In this document: piece after piece, positions 46,315 to 55,823 of the stretch
How the letters are laid out: each line of letters starts with the position of its first letter
How positions within the stretch are numbered: position 1 is the first letter of the stretch
Source of the DNA: Aureimonas sp. Leaf324
GTDB lineage: Bacteria; Pseudomonadota; Alphaproteobacteria; Rhizobiales; Rhizobiaceae
Reading direction: 5' to 3'
Assembly (NCBI RefSeq): GCF_001423245.1
Contig: NZ_LMOH01000027.1
Location: 169,519-233,518, forward strand
Length of the DNA: 64,000 nucleotides
The notes under the pieces: generated by a model
The model's database searches: none
Seen by the model: only the letters and a program-made list of their open reading frames with translations
Told to the model about the DNA's origin: nothing
Program-made: the position numbers and the translations under genes

Positions 46315-46935
46315 TCAGCGCGAGACCGAGGAGACCAGCGGCTCCGGCGCGTTCTCGATCTCCAGCCATTCGCCGGCGTTCGTCGGCGACTGCCGCTTGA
46401 CGAAGCGGTAGGGCACCTCGGTCCAGCGGCGCACGCGCCAGTCGAGATTGTCGAGCACGAAGTCGCCCGACCCGGTGCGCAGCGTCAGGATGGCGTGGCC
46501 CGTGCCGTCGAGCTTGTTGACCACGGTCAGGAGGAGGTCCGACAGGGGGATGCCGGCCGCATGGAGACGGGCCCGCTTCAGGAGGGCGTAGTCCTCGCAG
46601 TCGCCCTTGTTGTCGGTCGGGAAGGTCCAGTATTCCTCCTGGCCGTAGAGCGCCTGATCGCTCACCGGCTGGATCTCGGCGTTCACCGCAAGGTTGATCC
46701 TGGCGACCTTGGCCATCAGCTCGTCGTCGAGCACCGGCGGCGCCTCGACGGCGTCCGCGGTGGGGCCGCATTCCTCGGGCTGGCGGTCGCAGAAGGCCTT
46801 ATGGCCGAAGGGCTGCTTGATGGGGTCGCCCACCACCATCGCGTCGCCGGGCAGGGCTGCGCCGGCAGCCAGGGCGGCCGCCGAATGGAGGCAAAGTACG
46901 ACCGTCACGCCGAGAAAGCGCCGAAAAATCATCAC
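46315..46935 (-). CDS. Transglutaminase-like cysteine peptidase, BTLCP family
   Basis: This 206-residue secreted protein of the bacterial transglutaminase-like family (as LapG) has a signal peptide (FLGVTVVLCLHSAAALAAG). The Cys-His-Asp triad lies in NKGDCEDYALLKRA (Cys near residue 111), GHAILTLRT (His near 145) and DFVLDNLD (Asp near 160). LapG-type members cleave surface adhesins; others act in the periplasm on unknown targets. There is no LapD gene nearby, so this particular role is not shown. Confidence 0.85.
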   Translation of the reverse strand: MMIFRRFLGVTVVLCLHSAAALAAGAALPGDAMVVGDPIKQPFGHKAFCDRQPEECGPTADAVEAPPVLDDELMAKVARINLAVNAEIQPVSDQALYGQEEYWTFPTDNKGDCEDYALLKRARLHAAGIPLSDLLLTVVNKLDGTGHAILTLRTGSGDFVLDNLDWRVRRWTEVPYRFVKRQSPTNAGEWLEIENAPEPLVSSVSR

Positions 46936-47194
46936 GATCTCCGTCGAGCGAGCGACCCGTCATCGCTCGCTGACTATCGTGTGTGCAGTGCCAGAAGCTG
47001 TCAATCACCCAAAAACAACGGAGGCGAAATAGGCGGGGTCTTCGGGGTGGCAAGAGGTGCCGGGAAAAGTTTTTAAGAGCGCGAAGTCCCTGCGACTTCA
47101 GGGTCTTGCGGGGATCCTGGGCCATGTCGCCGGCTTGTTGCGCAAACGTCACGGACGGGGTCGCGCTGCGCTGCCGCGCGGCCGGATCCGGACT

Positions 47195-47992
47195 TCAGGA
47201 GGCGGGTGGGCGGCGTTCGCGGGCGAGGGCCAGCGCCGCCTGCTCCATGCGGCTGAGGTCTTCGGACCGCGACAGGCGGTGGTCGCCGTCCTTGACGAGG
47301 GTCAGCGTCACCCCCGCCGAGGGCAGAAGCGAGACGAGCTCCAGCGCGTGGGTGTGCGGCACGTCGGGGTCTTCCATTCCCTGGATCACGTGGACCGGAA
47401 CGTCGATCGCGATCGGCCCGCCCATGACCGAGGCCCGCGCGCCGTCCTCGATCAGCTTGCGCGTGTAGATCGTCGGCTGGTCGGAATAGGGCGATGGCTC
47501 GGCGAGGAAGCCGTCGCGCGCGAGCGCCGCCCGGTCCTCCGCCGTCAGCTTCGGCTCGACGAGCCGGGTCGTGAAGTCGGGCGCGGGCGCGAGCAGGAGA
47601 AGGGCCTGGAGGCGGCCCGGCAGGCGTAGGGCGAGGCGCAGCGCGATCCAGGCGCCCATCGAGGAGCCGACGAGGACGAGCGGGCCGCTCGTGCGCGCCG
47701 CGACCACCGCGGCGGCGTCCTCGGTCCAGCCCGAGATCGTGCCGTCCTCGAAGCGTCCATCGGATTCGCCGTGGCCGGAATAATCGAAGCGCAGGAAGCC
47801 GAGGCCCTCGCGCTCGCAGAGGGCCGACAGGACCTCGGCCTTGGTGCCGCGCATGTCGGAGCGGAAGCCGCCGAGCCAGACGAGTGTCGGGCCCTCGCCC
47901 CCTCCGGCGACCGCGAGATAGGCGAGGCGCTTGCCGGAATGCGGCGCGATCTCGAAATGGGGCGGCGGATGGGCGGCGGGCGCTTCGGTCAT
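47195..47992 (-). CDS. Alpha/beta hydrolase
   Basis: This 265-residue alpha/beta hydrolase resembles ABHD10-type esterases. The nucleophile elbow is GSSMG (VLVGSSMGAWIALRL, about residues 108-122) and the motif RFDYSGHGESDG lies near residue 68. A final His is expected in KDGDHRLSRSEDL near 240. The substrate is unknown. It is divergent from infC, sharing a promoter region that also holds the infC leader hairpin. Confidence 0.88.
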   Translation of the reverse strand: MTEAPAAHPPPHFEIAPHSGKRLAYLAVAGGGEGPTLVWLGGFRSDMRGTKAEVLSALCEREGLGFLRFDYSGHGESDGRFEDGTISGWTEDAAAVVAARTSGPLVLVGSSMGAWIALRLALRLPGRLQALLLLAPAPDFTTRLVEPKLTAEDRAALARDGFLAEPSPYSDQPTIYTRKLIEDGARASVMGGPIAIDVPVHVIQGMEDPDVPHTHALELVSLLPSAGVTLTLVKDGDHRLSRSEDLSRMEQAALALARERRPPAS

Positions 47993-48070
47993 GCGGCCTC
48001 CGTGGCGCGGCGATGGCTGAATTCGGGCGTTTTTTCTTGGGGCCCGGCGTGAAATCGGGGTCGAGGCGTG

Positions 48071-48076
48071 TTATAT
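48071..48076 (+). promoter_or_regulatory. Possible -10 element of infC
   Basis: TATATG at 48071-48076 is the only good -10-like hexamer between the hydrolase start and the infC leader. It would give a leader of roughly 110 nt. No strong -35 is visible. Confidence 0.35.
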
Positions 48077-48109
48077 GAGGCTTCAGTCTCCGGGCAGAGG
48101 GCCCGGTCG

Positions 48110-48152
48110 CGGTGCGCCGCGGCCCCGCCTGTCCCGCCCGGCGCACCGTTTT
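48110..48152 (+). promoter_or_regulatory. Hairpin with U-tract in the infC leader (candidate attenuator)
   Basis: CGGTGCGCCG (48110-48119) pairs perfectly with CGGCGCACCG (48139-48148) across a 19-nt GC-rich loop and is followed by TTTT. It looks like an intrinsic terminator placed 45 nt before the infC start, suggesting leader attenuation. Confidence 0.5.
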
Positions 48153-48196
48153 GATCATTGACCGTATTCGATCGTCAACAGCCGGAGTCAACGACC

Positions 48197-48736
48197 ATTC
48201 GCAGACCATTTCGTGCACCGCCGACCCAGAAGGAGGGGCCGCGCTCCAACCGGGACATCCGGGTTCCGTCCGTTCAGCTGATCGACGCCGACGGCCAGAA
48301 CCGAGGTGCAATACCCACCCAGGAGGCCCTGGCCCTGGCCGAGGAGGCCGGTCTCGACCTCGTGGAGATCGTGCCGACCGCCGTGCCGCCGGTCTGCAAG
48401 ATCCTCGATCTCGGCAAGCTGAAGTACGAAGGCCAGAAGAAGGCTTCCGAGCAGCGCAAACGTCAGAAGGTCATCGAGGTCAAAGAGATCAAGATGCGTC
48501 CCAACATCGATGATCACGACTACGAGACCAAGATGAAGGCCGTGCGCCGCTTCTTCGACGAGGGCGACAAGGTGAAGGTCACGTTGCGCTTCCGCGGCCG
48601 CGAGATGGCGCACCAAGAACTCGGCATGCGCCTGCTCAACCGCGTGCGCGAGGAAACCGCCGAGATTTCCAAGGTCGAGGCCGAGCCGAAGCTCGAAGGC
48701 CGTCAGATGATGATGGTGCTGTCGCCCAAGGGCTGA
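48197..48736 (+). CDS. infC: Translation initiation factor IF-3 (probable ATT start)
   Basis: IF-3 controls subunit association and start-codon selection. The 179-residue protein starts best at ATT 48197 ([20 protein letters not shown]), which matches IF-3 length and the N-terminus of homologues, and has GGAG nine nt upstream. A longer TTG start at 48158 lacks a ribosome site. An AUU start is known in enteric infC and lets IF-3 repress its own synthesis. The body contains [35 protein letters not shown] and [16 protein letters not shown] (each partly or fully quoted), with rpmI and rplT downstream. Confidence 0.93.
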   Translation: MRRPFRAPPTQKEGPRSNRDIRVPSVQLIDADGQNRGAIPTQEALALAEEAGLDLVEIVPTAVPPVCKILDLGKLKYEGQKKASEQRKRQKVIEVKEIKMRPNIDDHDYETKMKAVRRFFDEGDKVKVTLRFRGREMAHQELGMRLLNRVREETAEISKVEAEPKLEGRQMMMVLSPKG

Positions 48737-48768
48737 CCGGCACGGGGGCGTTCGCCCTCCAAGCCTTG

Positions 48769-48797
48769 AAGGGCGGCCCGCACGGGTCGCCCTTTTT
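48769..48797 (+). terminator. Rho-independent terminator after infC
   Basis: AAGGGCGGCCC (48769-48779) pairs with GGGTCGCCCTT (48784-48794), one G-U pair, loop GCAC, followed by TTT. It separates infC from rpmI-rplT. Confidence 0.8.
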
Positions 48798-48829
48798 CGT
48801 GCGCGCCGTTCGGGTCGCGGTTGGATCCG

Positions 48830-49540
48830 TCAACTCCCAAGGGGGGCGGGCGCCTCGCCCGAAAGGGCCGCGCCGATCGCGCGCAGTGTCACCACGAGAC
48901 GCACCGCTCCGATCGCTGCCGCCGGCGGCCCGACCGGGCGCATGTGGACCGCAAGGTGCGTGCCGTCCGGCCCCGCCATGATCCAGCGCCTGTCCGGCGC
49001 GCCGTCGAGAAGGATGGCCGCGAGCGCGGTGTCGAAGCGCTCGCTCGCCTGACGATGCGTCGGGCGCAGCGGCCGGCCCCTGGCCGCGGGGCGGAACCGG
49101 CGCCTGCTGGACAGGGTGTCCTCGCCGGCCGCGTTGGCGAACAGGATGCGCGCGCGCGCGTCGAGGAGCACGGCGGCATAGGGCAGGGGATCGAGCAGGC
49201 GCTCGAGGTCCCGGCGCGCAGGGGCGCGTCCCGCGGTGATCTGCGCGGCCAGGCCCAGGGCTTCGCCGAGCGGGAGGGACGCCATGAGGCCCGCATCGGT
49301 GTCGGCCGGCACGCGGATCGTCCAGGCGCCGACGTCCGGTGCCTCGACCCGCAAGGCGATGGCTCCCGGCTGCGGCGCGGGCGCAGGGAGAACGCCGTCC
49401 GGTGCGATGGCGAGGTCGGGCCCGAGTTCCGCCGCAAGGCTTGCGGCGACTGCTTGCCAGCCGGTTCCTTCCAGCACGGCCTCGCCGATGCGGAGCATGA
49501 GGGCGGCGCGGTGGCCGGCAGGGCAGGGGGTGTGGGTCAT
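48830..49540 (-). CDS. PAS-like hypothetical protein, possibly a truncated regulator
   Basis: This 236-residue protein has a region like a PAS domain (LLDPLPYAAVLLDARARILFANAAGE, about residues 110-135; partly). This resembles the sensory part of LuxR-type regulators, but the frame ends about 110 residues further without a helix-turn-helix. It may therefore be a truncated regulator or a PAS-only protein. ATG 49540 (MTHTPCPAGHRAA) is chosen; the frame stays open upstream to 49696. It is convergent with infC and divergent from rpmI. Confidence 0.6.
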   Translation of the reverse strand: MTHTPCPAGHRAALMLRIGEAVLEGTGWQAVAASLAAELGPDLAIAPDGVLPAPAPQPGAIALRVEAPDVGAWTIRVPADTDAGLMASLPLGEALGLAAQITAGRAPARRDLERLLDPLPYAAVLLDARARILFANAAGEDTLSSRRRFRPAARGRPLRPTHRQASERFDTALAAILLDGAPDRRWIMAGPDGTHLAVHMRPVGPPAAAIGAVRLVVTLRAIGAALSGEAPAPLGS

Positions 49541-49634
49541 GGGCGCGGGGACGGAGGGCGATGCGAAGAGTATCGCGTGCAAACCTCTGCAAAGGTTCAA
49601 TCCGAACGCGCAATTTGGCGGCGATGCGTCGATC

Positions 49635-49663
49635 TTGCGTCTGGCGTCTCTCGTCTGTATAAG
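49635..49663 (+). promoter_or_regulatory. Promoter of rpmI-rplT
   Basis: TTGCGT (49635-49640) and TATAAG (49658-49663) are separated by exactly 17 bp, giving a good sigma-70 promoter and a leader of about 140 nt before rpmI. It shows that rpmI-rplT can be transcribed apart from infC. Confidence 0.6.
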
Positions 49664-49809
49664 CCGCCCGTTCACGCGAACCGGCCGGCAGGGCATGCCG
49701 TGTCGGTTCTGATGCTGTCGTGGCCTCCGATCCTTTGTCGGGATTTGATTCGACCGTTCCTCCGGGTCCGGTCGATGCGGGGCGCGATTTTCCGATCGAG
49801 GAGAGCAAA

Positions 49810-50010
49810 ATGCCCAAGATGAAGACCAAGTCGGCCGCCAAGAAGCGGTTCCGCATGACCGCCTCGGGCAAGGTCAAGGCGGGTGCCGCCGGCAAGCGCC
49901 ATGGCATGATCAAGCGCTCCAACGACTTCATCCGCAACGCGCGTGGATCGATGATCCTCAGCGAGGCCGATGCCAAGATCGTCAAGGTCTACATGCCCTA
50001 CAACCGCTGA
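49810..50010 (+). CDS. rpmI: 50S ribosomal protein L35
   Basis: This 66-residue basic ribosomal protein begins [20 protein letters not shown], the L35 signature. It is a component of the large subunit. GAGGAGAGC upstream of ATG 49810 is its ribosome site. It is followed by rplT after 39 bp, the standard order. Confidence 0.96.
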   Translation: MPKMKTKSAAKKRFRMTASGKVKAGAAGKRHGMIKRSNDFIRNARGSMILSEADAKIVKVYMPYNR

Positions 50011-50049
50011 TCGCGGTCGGGCACTCAAAGATTTCAAGGAGATAAGATC

Positions 50050-50466
50050 ATGGCACGCGTCAAGCGGGGCGTTACGTCCCACGCCAAGCACAAGAAGGTC
50101 CTGAAGGCCGCCAAGGGCTTCTACGGCCGTCGCAAGAACACGATCCGCGCCGCCAAGGCGGCCGTCGATCGGTCCAAGCAGTTCGCCACGCGCGACCGCC
50201 GCGTCAAGAAGCGCAACTTCCGCGCCCTGTGGATCCAGCGCATCAACGCCGGCGTGCGCGAGCATGGCCTGACCTACGCCCGCTTCATCGACGGCCTGAA
50301 CAAGGCCGGCATCCAGGTCGACCGCAAGGTCCTCTCGGACATCGCGATCCACGAGCCGGAGGCGTTCGCCGCCCTCGTCGACCAGTCGCGCACCGCACTC
50401 GGCTACATCAAGGACGCGAGCGAGACCGCTCACGCCCGCGCCGTCGGCGAGAAGCAGGCCGCCTGA
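50050..50466 (+). CDS. rplT: 50S ribosomal protein L20
   Basis: L20 binds 23S rRNA early in large-subunit assembly. The 138-residue protein contains [20 protein letters not shown] (partly), [15 protein letters not shown] and [24 protein letters not shown], with a C-terminus about 15-20 residues longer than the E. coli protein (alphaproteobacterial feature). AAGGAG precedes the ATG. A terminator follows 33 bp after the stop. Confidence 0.96.
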   Translation: MARVKRGVTSHAKHKKVLKAAKGFYGRRKNTIRAAKAAVDRSKQFATRDRRVKKRNFRALWIQRINAGVREHGLTYARFIDGLNKAGIQVDRKVLSDIAIHEPEAFAALVDQSRTALGYIKDASETAHARAVGEKQAA

Positions 50467-50498
50467 GGGCGGTCGACCTCTCGAGGTCGATGACATCC

Positions 50499-50531
50499 AA
50501 GGCCCGCGGCGTCAGCGTCGCGGGCCTTTTG
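50499..50531 (+). terminator. Terminator after rplT
   Basis: AAGGCCCGCG (50499-50508) pairs with CGCGGGCCTT (50519-50528), 10-nt loop, followed by TT. It separates rplT from pheS. Confidence 0.75.
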
Positions 50532-50667
50532 GCGTTTCCCACGAGCCGCCGCCGGGCGGCCGGGCGTGTTTTAAGCGTTTTTCTTCCGCGATCGATGCTG
50601 TAGGACGGGCCCGCCGGAACGGGCCATCCCGTCCCGCCTTCCCTTCGCCTGCCCGTGAGGACCTGCC

Positions 50668-51750
50668 GTGACGGACCTGTCCGCGATCGAAGCCCGCTAT
50701 CTCAACGACGTGGAGCACGCTGCCGACGAAGCGGCGCTCGAGGCCGTGCGCCTTGCCGCGCTCGGCAAGAAGGGCGAGATTTCCGAACTTCTGAAAGGGC
50801 TCGGCAAGATGGACGCCGAGGAGCGGCGCGAGTTCGGGCCGAAGCTCAACGGCCTGCGCGACCGGGTGGCCGAGGCGCTCGGCGCCAAGCGCGAGCGGCT
50901 GGCCGATGCCGCGATCGAGGCGCGCCTGTCGGCCGAGCGGCTCGACGTGACGCTGCCCGTCCGCCTCTCGCCGGTCGCGCGCGGGCGCATCCATCCAATC
51001 AGCCAGGTCGTCGACGAGATCACCGCGATCTTCGCCGACATGGGCTTCTCGGTCGCCGAAGGGCCGGACATCGAGACCGATCGCTACAACTTCACGGCGC
51101 TCAATTTCCCCGAGGGCCATCCGGCCCGCGAGATGCACGACACGTTCTTCCTGAAGGCCAGGGACGGGGCGGAGCGCAAGCTCCTGCGCACCCACACCTC
51201 GCCCGTGCAGATCCGCACGATGGAAGCGCAAAAGCCGCCGATCCGCATCGTCATCCCCGGCAAGACCTACCGGCAGGATTCGGACGCCACCCACACGCCG
51301 ATGTTCCATCAGGTGGAAGGGCTCGTCATCGACAAGTCCGCCAACATCGCCAACATGAAGTGGGTGCTGACGGAGTTCTGCAAGGCGTTCTTCGAGGTGC
51401 CGAGCCTCAACATGCGCTTCCGCCCGAGCTTCTTCCCCTTCACCGAGCCCTCGATGGAGGTCGACATCCAGTGCGACCGCTCCGGGTCCGAGGTGCGCTT
51501 CGGTGAAGGCACCGACTGGATGGAGATCCTCGGCTGCGGCATGGTGCATCCCAACGTCCTGCGCGGCGTCGGGCTTGATCCGGACGAGTATCAGGGCTTC
51601 GCCTGGGGCATGGGCATCGACCGCATCGCCATGCTGAAATACGGCATGCCGGACTTGCGCGCCTTCTTCGACGCCGACATCCGCTGGGTCGAGCACTACG
51701 GCTTCCGCCCGCTCGACATGCCGACGCTGTTCTCCGGTCTCAGCTCGTAA
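50668..51750 (+). CDS. pheS: Phenylalanine--tRNA ligase alpha subunit
   Basis: This 360-residue catalytic subunit of phenylalanyl-tRNA synthetase works as an alpha2-beta2 tetramer with PheT. Class II motifs are visible: [19 protein letters not shown] (motif 1 region), [32 protein letters not shown] (motif 2/3 region, partly) and [18 protein letters not shown]. The start is GTG 50668. pheT is separated from pheS here by two other genes, unlike the usual direct pair. Confidence 0.96.
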   Translation: MTDLSAIEARYLNDVEHAADEAALEAVRLAALGKKGEISELLKGLGKMDAEERREFGPKLNGLRDRVAEALGAKRERLADAAIEARLSAERLDVTLPVRLSPVARGRIHPISQVVDEITAIFADMGFSVAEGPDIETDRYNFTALNFPEGHPAREMHDTFFLKARDGAERKLLRTHTSPVQIRTMEAQKPPIRIVIPGKTYRQDSDATHTPMFHQVEGLVIDKSANIANMKWVLTEFCKAFFEVPSLNMRFRPSFFPFTEPSMEVDIQCDRSGSEVRFGEGTDWMEILGCGMVHPNVLRGVGLDPDEYQGFAWGMGIDRIAMLKYGMPDLRAFFDADIRWVEHYGFRPLDMPTLFSGLSS

Positions 51751-51760
51751 CGCCGGACCT

Positions 51761-52801
51761 ATGGCGCGCTCGTTCCGCTATCCCGTGCGCGACCCGGCCG
51801 ACTGGGCGGCGATGGGGCGGCTCTCGCCGCTCCGCCGCCTGGCGCTCGCCCTTCGCGAACGGCGCTACCGGCGGCGCGCGCGGCCGGCCGACGGGATCGT
51901 GCTGACGCCGGCAAGGCCCGAGCGGCCCCTGGCGGCGGACGACCTCGCCCTCGTCTGCACCGTGCGCAACTCGGCGAGCTACCTGCCGGCGTTTCTCGCC
52001 CACTACCGGCGGCTCGGCGTCACCCGCTTCGTCTTCGTCGACGATCGCTCGGACGACGGCACGGCCGAGCTTCTCGCCGGCCAGCCCGACGTCGACCTCT
52101 TCACCTCCAACGTCACCTACGGCGCCTCCGCCTATGGCCGGGTGTGGCGCGACGCGCTGTTCTCGCGCTACGGCCGGGGTCGCTGGTATCTCAACGTCGA
52201 CGCCGACGAGTTCCTGCTGTTTCCCGGCTGCGAGACGAGGTCCCTGCGCGACTTCATCGCCGACCTCGAACGTGCGGGGTTGAAGCGCGGGCTCGCCCCG
52301 ATGCTCGACCTCTATCCCGACGGGCCGCTCGGCGAGGCGGTCTACGATCCCGCGCGGCACCGGCATCCGCTGGAGGTCTCGCCCCTGATCGACGGCGAGG
52401 GCTACGAGATCGCCCCCGAGAAGTTCACGCTGGCCGTTCGCGGCGGGCCGCGCACCCGCCTCTTCGGCAACCGGATCCGACTCACCAAATTTCCGGTGAT
52501 CTTCGTGGACGAGGCGACGCAGGAGAACGGCTCCTCGATCCACGGACCCCTGCCGATCGCGCGTAACTTCTCGGCCGTCCACGCCGTGCTCCTCCATTTC
52601 AAGTTCTCGTCGGTCTCGGTCGAGGAGTTCGCGCGTCTTGCCGAAGAGGGCGAGCATTTCGGCGGCGGCGTCTTCTATGCCGAGATCGCGGCATCCGGCG
52701 CCTTCAATCCCGACCTGTCTCTGACGTATCCCGGCTCGCTGCGGGTCGGCAGTTCCGAGGATCTCGTGGCGCGCGGCTTCATGCAGGACCTGCGCCCCTA
52801 G
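51761..52801 (+). CDS. Glycosyltransferase family 2 protein (GT-A fold)
   Basis: This 346-residue soluble glycosyltransferase starts 10 bp after pheS. It has an N-terminal basic stretch (residues 1-45), then LVCTVRNSASYLPAFLAHY, FVFVDDRSDDGTAELL (nucleotide-sugar binding, about residues 82-97) and the metal DxD in YLNVDADEFLLFPGC near 147. It resembles Glyco_tranf_2_4 proteins. It probably adds a sugar to a surface polymer; the acceptor is unknown. It is likely cotranscribed with pheS. Confidence 0.85.
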   Translation: MARSFRYPVRDPADWAAMGRLSPLRRLALALRERRYRRRARPADGIVLTPARPERPLAADDLALVCTVRNSASYLPAFLAHYRRLGVTRFVFVDDRSDDGTAELLAGQPDVDLFTSNVTYGASAYGRVWRDALFSRYGRGRWYLNVDADEFLLFPGCETRSLRDFIADLERAGLKRGLAPMLDLYPDGPLGEAVYDPARHRHPLEVSPLIDGEGYEIAPEKFTLAVRGGPRTRLFGNRIRLTKFPVIFVDEATQENGSSIHGPLPIARNFSAVHAVLLHFKFSSVSVEEFARLAEEGEHFGGGVFYAEIAASGAFNPDLSLTYPGSLRVGSSEDLVARGFMQDLRP

Positions 52802-52892
52802 CGCTTCGATTTGACCCGTGCCCCAAAGGCGGGCATCACAGCCGCGCCCGTTCCCGAGGCGTGTCGCCTTTCAGCTAACGAGGAAACGCATC

Positions 52893-53309
52893 ATGGCCCG
52901 ATCCGCCGCCGGCATCGCCCGCTCCGCCGTGGTGGAGACCGTGTCCGTGATCGCCGGCGCGATCATCGGGACGCTCGTGGCCGCCATCTTCGGCTGGCTC
53001 TTCCTGTCGCTCGGCTTCGCGACGCTCGCCGCCTCGCCTTCGGTCTATATCCTGGCGCTCGTCACGGTCGCGATCTTCGCGGTGCTCTACGGCTACCTGC
53101 CGGCGACGCCCGCCGTCCTCGGCTCGCTGGCGGTTGGCATCCTCCTGCCGACCGTGATCGCCAAGTTCGCCTTCGATTCCACCGAGACGCTGACGACACT
53201 CCTCGTCGTCAACGTCGTCTTCGCGCTCGTCGCCCTGTCGGTCTACCGCTTCGTCCACGCCAGCGGCCTCGTGCGGCAGGCGGCATCCGACGTCGCCGAC
53301 CGCACCTGA
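52893..53309 (+). CDS. Four-TM hypothetical membrane protein
   Basis: This 138-residue protein has four hydrophobic segments (about residues 13-35, 38-58, 63-83 and 96-116) and short polar ends. No family is recognised. The ribosome site AACGAGGAAAC supports ATG 52893. It sits directly before pheT (64-bp gap), so it is presumably read from the pheS-side promoter or one of its own. Confidence 0.65.
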   Translation: MARSAAGIARSAVVETVSVIAGAIIGTLVAAIFGWLFLSLGFATLAASPSVYILALVTVAIFAVLYGYLPATPAVLGSLAVGILLPTVIAKFAFDSTETLTTLLVVNVVFALVALSVYRFVHASGLVRQAASDVADRT

Positions 53310-53373
53310 CCGCTCCCGCCCTCGGCCCGCCGGGTCGCCTCCATCCGTTCCGTTCCCGTTTTTCGAGCCCGTC

Positions 53374-55788
53374 ATGAAGTTCACCCTGTCCTGGCTGAAG
53401 GATCACCTCGACACCGACGCGACCCTTGCCGAGATCACCGAACGCCTCACCGCGATCGGCCTCGAGGTGGAATCGCTCGACGACAAGGCCGCCATGCGCG
53501 CCTTCACCATCGCGCGCGTTCTCGAGGCCCGCCGCCATCCCGACGCCGACAAGCTGCAGGTGCTGACCGTCGATGCGGGGCCCGCCGTCAACGAGGGCAA
53601 GCCGCTGCAGGTCGTCTGCGGCGCGCCGAACGCGCGCGCCGGCCTCGTCGGCGTCCTCGGCCTGCCCGGCACCTACGTGCCCGGCCTCGACGTGACGCTC
53701 GGCATCGGCAAGATCCGCGGCATCGAGAGCTTCGGCATGATGTGCTCGGAGCGCGAGCTCGAACTCTCCGACGAGCACAACGGCATCATCGATTTGGCCC
53801 AGGACGCGCCGGTCGGCACGGCCTTTGCCGACTATGCCGGCCTCGCCGACCCCGTCATCGAGATCAACCTCACCCCCAACCGGCCGGATGCGACGAGCGT
53901 CCACGGCATCGCGCGCGATCTCGCGGCCTCCGGCCTCGGCACGCTGAAGGGCGGCGCGGTCGAGCCGGTCGCGGGCGAGGGCGCCTGCTCGGTGACGGTC
54001 CGGGTCGAGAGCGAGACCTGCCTCGGCTTTGCGCTGCGCCGCGTGTCGGGCGTGCGGAACGGCTCGTCGCCGGAGTGGATGCAGAAGCGGCTGAAGGCGA
54101 TCGGCCTTCGCCCGATCAATGCGCTCGTCGACATCACCAACTACGTCACCTTCGACCGGGGCCGCCCGCTCCACGTCTTCGACGCGAAGAAGGTCGCGGG
54201 CGACCTCGTGGTCCGGCAGGCGGGCGAGGGCGAGGAAATCCTCGGCCTCGACGGGCGCACGCACGCGCTGAGCCCCAGGGTCTGCGTCATCGCCGACGAC
54301 CGGGGCGTCGAGTCGATCGCCGGCATCATGGGCGGCGAGCCTTCGGGCTGCGACGAGGGCACCACCGACGTCCTCATCGAATCGGCGCTCTGGGAGCCGC
54401 TGGCGATCGCCCGCGCCGGCCGCGCGCTCGGGATCATCACCGACGCGCGCTACCGCTTCGAGCGCGGCGTCGACCCAGCCTTCATGGAGCCGGGGCTGGA
54501 GCTCGCGACGCGCCTCGTGATGGAGCTGTGCGGCGGCACGCCGAGCGAGGTCGCCCTGACGCCGGCCCGCATCGAGGCCCGCGAGGCCATCCGCTTCCCC
54601 TTCTCCGAAGTCGAGCGCCTGACCGGTCTCACCGTCGAGCCGGCCCGCCAGGTCGAGATCCTGACGCGGCTCGGGTTCACGGTGGACGAGCGGTCCGACC
54701 ACGCGATGGTCGTCGCACCGTCCTGGCGTCCGGACATCGAGGGCAAGGCCGATCTCGTGGAGGAGGTCATGCGCCTCGTCGGCGTCGACAACATCGCGCC
54801 GCAGCCGCTCGCCCCGATTGCCGGCGTCAACGGCCGTGTGCTCACCCCGCGCCAGGTGCGCGACCGCGCCGCGCGCCGCACGCTCGCCGCGCGCGGGCTG
54901 GCGGAGGCCGTCACCTATTCCTTCGTCTCGGCCGAGGCCGCGAAGGCCTTCGGCGGCGGCGAGGCGCACTTGAGCCTCGAGAACCCGATCGCGGCCGATC
55001 TGTCCGACATGCGCCCGTCGCTCCTGCCGAATCTCCTGCAGGCGGCGCAGCGCAACGCGCAGCGGGGCTACGGAGATCTCGCGCTCTTCGAGGTCGCCTC
55101 GATCTACCGCTCCGACGAGCCGGACGGGCAGCGGCGCGTGGCCGGCGGCGTGCGCCGGGGCACGGCAGGCCATGCCGGCGCGGGCCGCGACTGGGCGGGC
55201 AATGCCGCGGCGGTCGGCGTCTTCGACGCCAAGGCCGACGCGCTGGCCGTCCTCGAAGCCGTCGGCGTGCCGGTCGAGCGGCTGCAGTTCGAGACGCCCG
55301 CAAGCCCATGGTATCACCCGGGCCGCTCGGGACGCATCAAGCTCGGGCCCAAGACGGTGCTGGCCGAGTTCGGCGAGTTCCATCCGCGCGCTCTGAAAGC
55401 TCTCGGCGTGACCGGTTCGGTCGCCGGCTTCGAGGTGTTCCTCGACGAGGCGCCGGAGGGCAAGCGGAAAGCCACGCGCACCAAACCCGTGCTGCAGCTT
55501 TCGGCGTTCCAGCCGGTGAAGCGCGACTTCGCCTTCGTGGTGGATCGCGGGGTCGAGGCGATCAAGCTGATCCGGGCCACGGAGGGCGCCGATCGCAAGC
55601 TGATCGGCGAGGTCCGCCTCTTCGACGTGTTCGAGGGCGCGGCCCTCGGGCCCGACGCCAAGTCGGTCGCGATCGAGGTCACGCTGAACCCGGCCGAGAA
55701 GACCCTGACCGACGAGGACCTCGAGGCCGTCTCGAAGAAGATCGTCGCGGCGGTGGAGAAGGCGACCGGCGGGCGGCTGCGCGCCTGA
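53374..55788 (+). CDS. pheT: Phenylalanine--tRNA ligase beta subunit
   Basis: This 804-residue subunit of phenylalanyl-tRNA synthetase contains the tRNA-binding (EMAP-like) domain [16 protein letters not shown] near the N-terminus, B3/B4 editing region (about residues 200-400), B5 domain and the C-terminal FDX-ACB anticodon-binding domain (about 710-804). [16 protein letters not shown] is the standard PheT N-terminus. Length matches the family (about 795-805). Confidence 0.96.
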   Translation: MKFTLSWLKDHLDTDATLAEITERLTAIGLEVESLDDKAAMRAFTIARVLEARRHPDADKLQVLTVDAGPAVNEGKPLQVVCGAPNARAGLVGVLGLPGTYVPGLDVTLGIGKIRGIESFGMMCSERELELSDEHNGIIDLAQDAPVGTAFADYAGLADPVIEINLTPNRPDATSVHGIARDLAASGLGTLKGGAVEPVAGEGACSVTVRVESETCLGFALRRVSGVRNGSSPEWMQKRLKAIGLRPINALVDITNYVTFDRGRPLHVFDAKKVAGDLVVRQAGEGEEILGLDGRTHALSPRVCVIADDRGVESIAGIMGGEPSGCDEGTTDVLIESALWEPLAIARAGRALGIITDARYRFERGVDPAFMEPGLELATRLVMELCGGTPSEVALTPARIEAREAIRFPFSEVERLTGLTVEPARQVEILTRLGFTVDERSDHAMVVAPSWRPDIEGKADLVEEVMRLVGVDNIAPQPLAPIAGVNGRVLTPRQVRDRAARRTLAARGLAEAVTYSFVSAEAAKAFGGGEAHLSLENPIAADLSDMRPSLLPNLLQAAQRNAQRGYGDLALFEVASIYRSDEPDGQRRVAGGVRRGTAGHAGAGRDWAGNAAAVGVFDAKADALAVLEAVGVPVERLQFETPASPWYHPGRSGRIKLGPKTVLAEFGEFHPRALKALGVTGSVAGFEVFLDEAPEGKRKATRTKPVLQLSAFQPVKRDFAFVVDRGVEAIKLIRATEGADRKLIGEVRLFDVFEGAALGPDAKSVAIEVTLNPAEKTLTDEDLEAVSKKIVAAVEKATGGRLRA

Positions 55789-55823
55789 CCGGACGAGACG
55801 ACGCGAAAAAGGGGAGGGGACGC

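Noticed and set aside
46936..47194. Possible gene between the BTLCP peptidase and the hydrolase
   Set aside because: No frame with a ribosome site or recognisable product; the 259-bp spacer appears to be non-coding.
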